In this document: piece by piece, positions 60,051 to 64,000 of the stretch
How positions within the stretch are numbered: position 1 is the first letter of the stretch
Layout of the letters: each line of letters begins with the position of its first letter
Origin: Streptomyces sp. MH60
GTDB taxonomy: Bacteria; Actinomycetota; Actinomycetes; Streptomycetales; Streptomycetaceae
Direction of reading: 5' to 3'
DNA: 64,000 bases
Assembly: GCF_002939385.1 (NCBI RefSeq)
Contig: NZ_MULI01000040.1
Coordinates: 1-64,000 of the forward strand
Position numbers and translations under genes: made by a program
The notes under the pieces: model-generated
Database searches by the model: none
Seen by the model: only the letters and a program-made list of their open reading frames with translations
Told to the model about the DNA's origin: nothing

Positions 60051-61036
60051 AGGCGCTCGTCACCCGGCTCGACAGCTTCGGCGACGTGCTGCTCGCCGGA
60101 CCCGCCGTGCGGGCCGTCGCCGCGCGCGCCGACCACGTCACCCTGCTGTGCGGATCACGCGGCGCGCCCGCCGCCCGGCTGCTGCCCGGCGTCGACGAGG
60201 TGCTGGTGTGGGAGGCGCCGTGGGGCGGGTTCGAGCCGCCCGAGGTGAGACGGGACGACATCGACGCGCTCGTGGAGCGGATCGACGCCGACACCGCGCT
60301 GGTCCTCACCTCCTTCCACCAGTCCCCGCTGCCCACCGCCCTGGTGCTGCGCCTGGCCGGCGTCGGGTACATCGCCGCCGACAGCGTGGACTACCCCGGA
60401 TCGCTCCTCGACCTGCGCCACCAGCGCGCCCCGCACGCCCACGAGGCCGAGGCGGCACTGGACCTCGCCGAGGCGGCCGGGTTCCCGTGCCCCGACGACG
60501 GACGGCTCCGGGTCCACCCGCCGCCCCCCGCCGAGGCCCTCACCGGGCCCGGCCCGTACGTCGTCCTGCACCCCGGCGCCAGCGTCCCCGCCCGCGCCTG
60601 GAGCCCCGAGCGCGCCGCCGAGGCCGTACGCGAACTCGCCGCCGCCGGACACCGCGTGCTGGTCACCGGCGGCCCCGGCGAGCGCGACCTCACCGCACAC
60701 GTCGCAGGCCGGCACGGCACCGACCTCGGCGGCCGCACCGACGCCCCCGAACTGGCCGGCGTCCTCGCGGGCGCGGCCGTCGTCGTCACCGGCAACACCG
60801 CGCCCGCCCACCTCGCCGCCGCCGTCGGCACCCCCGTCGTCTCCCTGTTCGCGCCCGTCGTACCCGCCGAGCGCTGGCGCCCGTACGGCGTCCCCTACGT
60901 CCTGCTGGGCGACCAGGACGCGCCCTGCGCCGACAGCAGGGCCCGGGACTGCCCCGTCCCCGGCCACCCCTGCCTGAACACCGTCACGGCCACCGACGTG
61001 GCCGCCGCCGTCGAGAAACTGCTGGGGGAGACATGA
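60047..61036 (+). CDS. Family 9 glycosyltransferase (heptosyltransferase-like)
   Basis: The 329 residues carry the GT9 pattern: 'RLDSFGDVLLAGPAVRAVAARADHVTLLCGSRGAPAARLLPGVDEVLVW', 'YVVLHPGASVPARAWSPERAAEAVREL' (the nucleotide-sugar-binding region), 'VLVTGGPGERDLT', and 'VVTGNTAPAHLAAAVGTPVVSLFAPVVPAERWRPYG'. GT9 enzymes transfer heptose from ADP-heptose in LPS cores, so this gene ties ADP-heptose production to a heptosylated product. No signal peptide. Confidence 0.9.
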   Translation: MKALVTRLDSFGDVLLAGPAVRAVAARADHVTLLCGSRGAPAARLLPGVDEVLVWEAPWGGFEPPEVRRDDIDALVERIDADTALVLTSFHQSPLPTALVLRLAGVGYIAADSVDYPGSLLDLRHQRAPHAHEAEAALDLAEAAGFPCPDDGRLRVHPPPPAEALTGPGPYVVLHPGASVPARAWSPERAAEAVRELAAAGHRVLVTGGPGERDLTAHVAGRHGTDLGGRTDAPELAGVLAGAAVVVTGNTAPAHLAAAVGTPVVSLFAPVVPAERWRPYGVPYVLLGDQDAPCADSRARDCPVPGHPCLNTVTATDVAAAVEKLLGET

Positions 61037-61983
61037 GGATCCTCATCTGGCACGTGCACGGGTCGTGGACCACGGCCTTCGTGCAGGGCCCGCACACCTA
61101 CCTCGTCCCCGTCACCCGCGACCGCGGCCCCGACGGCCTCGGCCGCGCCCGCACCTGGGACTGGCCCGACTCCGTCGTGGAGGTACCGCCGGAGCGGCTG
61201 CGGGACGAGGAGATCGACCTGGTGATCCTCCAGCGCCCGCACGAACTCGACCTGGTCGACCGGTGGCTGGGCCGCCGCCCGCCGCTGGTCTACCTGGAGC
61301 ACAACGCCCCCGACGGCGACGTGCCCCGCACCCGCCACCCGGCCGCGGACATCCCGGGCGTCACCCTCGTCCACGTCACCCACTTCAACCGGCTGATGTG
61401 GGACGCGGGTCCGGCGGACACCGCCGTCGTCGAGCACGGCATCGTCGACCCCGGCCACCGCTGGACCGGCGAGCTGGAACGCGCCGCCGTCGTCGTCAAC
61501 GAGCCGATCCGGCGCGGGCGTACGACCGGAACCGACCTGCTCCCCGAGTTCTCCCGCGCGGCGCCGCTCGACGTGTTCGGCATGCGCACCGAGGGACTCG
61601 CCGACCACCTCGGCGTCGACCCCGGCCGCTGCCGCACCCAGGACGTCCCCCAGAGCGAGCTGCACACCGAGCTGGCCCGCCGCCGCGTCTACGTCCACCC
61701 CGTCCGCTGGACCTCCCTCGGCCTGTCCCTGCTGGAGGCCATGCACCTGGGCATGCCCGTGGTCGCCCTCGCCACCACCGAGGTCACCGAGGCCGTGCCG
61801 CCCGGCGCGGGAGTGGTCTCGAACCGCATCGACGTACTGACCGACGCCGTACGCGACTTCCTCGCCGACCCCCTGCACGCGCGGGCGGTCGGCGAGGCGG
61901 CCCGTGCGGCGGCCCTGGCCCACTACGGGCTGCCCCGCTTCCTGGACGACTGGGAGCGGCTGCTCAAGGAGGTGACCCGATGA
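61033..61983 (+). CDS. Glycosyltransferase (GT-B, group 1 type)
   Basis: The 316 residues have a GT-B fold with an N-terminal 'RILIWHVHGSWTTAFVQGPHTYLVPV' and C-terminal 'VYVHPVRWTSLGLSLLEAMHLGMPVVALATTEVTEAVPPGAGVVSNRIDVL' (the E-x-x-x-x-G-x-P-V-V-A donor-binding region). It lacks the classical N-terminal GT4 length. It is probably a transferase specific to this glycan. Coupled to both neighbours by ATGA. Confidence 0.82.
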   Translation: MRILIWHVHGSWTTAFVQGPHTYLVPVTRDRGPDGLGRARTWDWPDSVVEVPPERLRDEEIDLVILQRPHELDLVDRWLGRRPPLVYLEHNAPDGDVPRTRHPAADIPGVTLVHVTHFNRLMWDAGPADTAVVEHGIVDPGHRWTGELERAAVVVNEPIRRGRTTGTDLLPEFSRAAPLDVFGMRTEGLADHLGVDPGRCRTQDVPQSELHTELARRRVYVHPVRWTSLGLSLLEAMHLGMPVVALATTEVTEAVPPGAGVVSNRIDVLTDAVRDFLADPLHARAVGEAARAAALAHYGLPRFLDDWERLLKEVTR

Positions 61984-63200
61984 GGATCGCCATGGTGTCC
62001 GAGCACGCGAGCCCCCTCGCCGCGCTCGGCGGCGTGGACGCCGGTGGACAGAACGTCTACGTGGCCCGTCTCGCCGAGGAGTTGGCGGGGCGCGGCCACG
62101 ACGTCACGGTCTACACCCGCCGGGACGCCACCGACCTGCCCGACCGGGTGCCCCTGCCCGGCGGAGCGGTCGTCGAACACGTACCCGCCGGACCACCCGT
62201 GTCCGTCCCCAAGGACGAACTGTTCCCGCACATGCCCGCCTTCGGCGCCCACCTGGCCCGCGCCTGGGCCCGGGAGCGGCCCGACGTGGTGCACGCCCAC
62301 TTCTGGATGTCCGGCATGGCCTCGCAGCTCGGCGCGGCCCCGCACGGCATCCCCCTCGTCCAGACCTTCCACGCCCTCGGCACCGTCAAGCGGCGCCACC
62401 AGGGCATGCGGGACACCAGCCCCTACGAGCGGATCGGCATCGAACGGCAGCTCGGCCGGACCTGCGAACGGGTCCTGGCCACCTGCACCGACGAGGTCGT
62501 GGAACTCGGCGACATGGGCGTGCCGCCCCGGCAGGTCTCCGTCGTGCCCTGCGGTGTGGACGCCGAGCACTTCCACCCCGCCGCCGACACCGGCCGCACC
62601 CCCGAGCGACGCCTGCGGCACCGGCTCCTCGCCTGCGGACGACTCGTCCCGCGCAAGGGCTACGACCTGGCCATCCGCGCCCTGGCCCACATCCCCGACA
62701 CCGAACTCCTCATCGCCGGCGGCCCGCCGGCCGGCGCCGTGGAGGCCGAACCCGAGGCCCGGCGCCTGACCGGCATCGCCCGCCGCGCCGGCGTCGCCGA
62801 CCGGGTGCGGCTGCTCGGCGCGGTCGACCCGGACGACATGCCCGCCCTGCTCCGCAGCTCCGACCTGGTGCTGTGCACCCCGGTGTACGAACCGTTCGGC
62901 ATCGTGCCGCTGGAGGCCATGGCGTGCGGCGTACCCGTCCTCGCCACCGACGTCGGCGGCCACCGCGACTCCGTCGCCGACGGCGTCACCGGCCGCCTGG
63001 TCACCCCGCAGGACCCCGCAGCCGTCGCCGAGGCCGCCCGCGAACTGCTCGCCGACGAGCGGCTGCGCCGCCAGTACGGCCGCAACGGCCGCGAACGCGT
63101 GCTGCGGCACTACACCTGGGCGCGCGTCGCCGACGGCGCGGAACAGGTGTACCGCCTGACCCGTTCCGAGCACGCGGTGTCGACGGAGGTGGCGTCATGA
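61980..63200 (+). CDS. Family 4 glycosyltransferase
   Basis: The 406 residues have the GT4 architecture: 'SEHASPLAALGGVDAGGQNVYVARLAEELAGRGHDVTVYTRRDATDLPDRV', 'VHAHFWMSGMASQLGAAPHGIPLVQTFHALG', 'VVPCGVDAEHFHPAAD', 'ACGRLVPRKGYDLAIRALAHIPDTELLIAGG' and 'VYEPFGIVPLEAMACGVPVLATDVGGHRDSV' (the E-x-F-G-x-x-x-L-E motif). It resembles MshA/sucrose-synthase-like GT4 enzymes. Donor and acceptor are unknown. Confidence 0.92.
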   Translation: MRIAMVSEHASPLAALGGVDAGGQNVYVARLAEELAGRGHDVTVYTRRDATDLPDRVPLPGGAVVEHVPAGPPVSVPKDELFPHMPAFGAHLARAWARERPDVVHAHFWMSGMASQLGAAPHGIPLVQTFHALGTVKRRHQGMRDTSPYERIGIERQLGRTCERVLATCTDEVVELGDMGVPPRQVSVVPCGVDAEHFHPAADTGRTPERRLRHRLLACGRLVPRKGYDLAIRALAHIPDTELLIAGGPPAGAVEAEPEARRLTGIARRAGVADRVRLLGAVDPDDMPALLRSSDLVLCTPVYEPFGIVPLEAMACGVPVLATDVGGHRDSVADGVTGRLVTPQDPAAVAEAARELLADERLRRQYGRNGRERVLRHYTWARVADGAEQVYRLTRSEHAVSTEVAS

Positions 63201-63829
63201 CCGTGCACCCGCCCGTCGTCGGGCACTGCGACGAACTCCAGGAGGCGCTCGGGGCGTTCCGCGCCTCCGCGCACATCACCGAGCGCTGGGGCGAGCGGCT
63301 CGCGGCCGTACTCGGCGGCGGCGGCCGGCTGCTCGCCGCGGGCAACGGCGGCAGCGCCGCCCAGGCCCAGCACCTGACCGCCGAACTCGTCGGCCGCTAC
63401 CGCGACGACCGCCCGCCGTTCTCCGCGATCGCCCTGCACGCCGACACCTCCTCCACCACCGCCATCGCCAACGACTACGGCGTCGACGAGGTGTTCGCCC
63501 GCCAGGTCCGCGCCCACGGCCGCGAGGGCGACGTCCTGATGCTGCTGTCCACCTCCGGCGCCAGCGCCAACCTGCTCTCCGCGGCCGACGCGGCCCGCGC
63601 GGCCGGGGTACGGGTCTGGGCGCTCACCGGCTGCGCCCCCAACCCGCTCATGGCGGGCAGCGACGAGTCCCTGTGCGTCGAGGCGCCCTCGACGGCCACC
63701 GTCCAGGAGATCCACCTGGTCGCCGTCCACATGATCTGCGCGGCCTTCGACGCCGCCCTGGAGCGCGGCGCACGGGGCGTACGGAGCACCGGACGCGCCG
63801 GGCGCGCGGCGCAGCGGAAGCGGAGGTGA
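63197..63829 (+). CDS. gmhA: Phosphoheptose isomerase (SIS domain)
   Basis: The 210 residues are a SIS-domain isomerase: 'LLAAGNGGSAAQAQHLTAELVGRYRDDRPPFSAIALHADTSSTTAIANDYGVDEVFARQVRAHGREGDVLMLLSTSGASANLLSAADAARAAGVRVWALTG' and 'STATVQEIHLVAVHMICAAFD'. GmhA turns sedoheptulose-7-phosphate into D-glycero-D-manno-heptose-7-phosphate, the first step to ADP-heptose. It is coupled to the GT4 gene. Confidence 0.93.
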   Translation: MTVHPPVVGHCDELQEALGAFRASAHITERWGERLAAVLGGGGRLLAAGNGGSAAQAQHLTAELVGRYRDDRPPFSAIALHADTSSTTAIANDYGVDEVFARQVRAHGREGDVLMLLSTSGASANLLSAADAARAAGVRVWALTGCAPNPLMAGSDESLCVEAPSTATVQEIHLVAVHMICAAFDAALERGARGVRSTGRAGRAAQRKRR

Positions 63830-63837
63830 CGGGACAC

Positions 63838-64000
63838 ATGGCTGACAGGACACCGCTGGTCGTGGTCGGCGACGCGCTGCTCGACCGCGACCTCACCGGC
63901 TCCGCCGACCGGCTCGCACCGGACGCGCCGGTCCCGGTCGTCTCGGAGTGCGCCGAACGCGTCCGCCCGGGCGGCGCCGCCCTCGCCGCGTACCTCGCCG
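63838..64000 (+). CDS. hldE: Start of HldE-type heptose-7-phosphate kinase (truncated by window)
   Basis: The first 54 residues from ATG 63838 show a PfkB kinase start: 'PLVVVGDALLDRDLTGSADRLAPDAPVPVV', close to the N-terminus of HldE/RfaE, which phosphorylates heptose-7-phosphate and adds AMP. The coding region runs off the window. Its place after GmhA and GmhB completes an ADP-heptose pathway. There are 8 bp between gmhA and this gene. Confidence 0.8.
   Translation, partial: MADRTPLVVVGDALLDRDLTGSADRLAPDAPVPVVSECAERVRPGGAALAAYLA

Overview
The window reads as chromosomal DNA of a Streptomyces species close to S. coelicolor. GC content and third-position GC are very high, GTG starts are frequent, 4-nt ATGA/GTGA gene overlaps are everywhere, and the families are typical of the genus (DUF397/DUF5753 regulator pairs, Tat and lipoprotein signals, stand-alone anti-sigma-like ATPases). 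The gene at 20572-21828 matches, from memory, the S. coelicolor alditol oxidase AldO. I see no tRNA, rRNA, IS element, prophage or CRISPR array, and no gene-free stretch over 300 bp. The longest gaps (289 bp at 40436-40724 and 45885-46173) are regulatory.

Layout. 1-6.6 kb: end of an AraC regulator, a VOC protein, a small L7/L12-CTD-like protein, a lipoprotein, a 3'-damaged LacI regulator, a STAS protein, a type-B carboxylesterase and a whiJ-like triad (DUF397, DUF5753 regulator, divergent ATPase). 6.6-12.5 kb: a PBP4-type DD-carboxypeptidase and a coupled membrane operon (DUF4129, membrane protein, MoxR, DUF58, membrane protein) with a damaged MoxR/DUF58 junction. 12.5-18.1 kb: homocysteine methyltransferase, CPBP protease with a two-component pair, a DinB-like and an isocitrate-lyase-like pair, TetR. 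18.3-28 kb: Tat-exported PHP protein with a His-rich N-terminus, alditol oxidase, unusual radical SAM protein, a 23-codon ORF in front of rsgA, AlkA/Ada and Ogt DNA-alkylation repair, DUF456 and a LuxR-type regulator. 28.4-35.7 kb: PP2C-like protein, pyruvate oxidase, ATPase, DUF2637, an FhuF-like protein with an iron box, and a GntR regulator.

35.7-43.2 kb holds a fused SecDF, a small secreted protein and a two-component system, divergent from two DksA-like proteins, a disrupted MreB-like gene and an Rv1733c-like membrane protein. DevR/OsdR-like inverted repeats lie between them, suggesting a dormancy or hypoxia locus. 43.2-53 kb is a purine catabolism block: PucR regulator, three-subunit xanthine dehydrogenase, NCS2 purine permease and XdhC. 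53-55.4 kb has a secreted endonuclease/phosphatase, an SRPBCC protein and a lipoprotein NodB deacetylase. From 55.5 kb to the right edge runs a tightly coupled glycan operon: UXS-like SDR, carbamoyltransferase, GT2, GmhB, GT9 heptosyltransferase, two GT4-type transferases, GmhA and the start of HldE. Together these would make ADP-heptose and transfer it to an unknown acceptor in a bacterium without LPS.

Three genes (LacI, MoxR/DUF58, MreB-like) look broken by small out-of-frame losses at GC-rich points. Either the strain has accumulated deletions or the assembly collapsed hard GC-rich sequence. Raw reads would decide.
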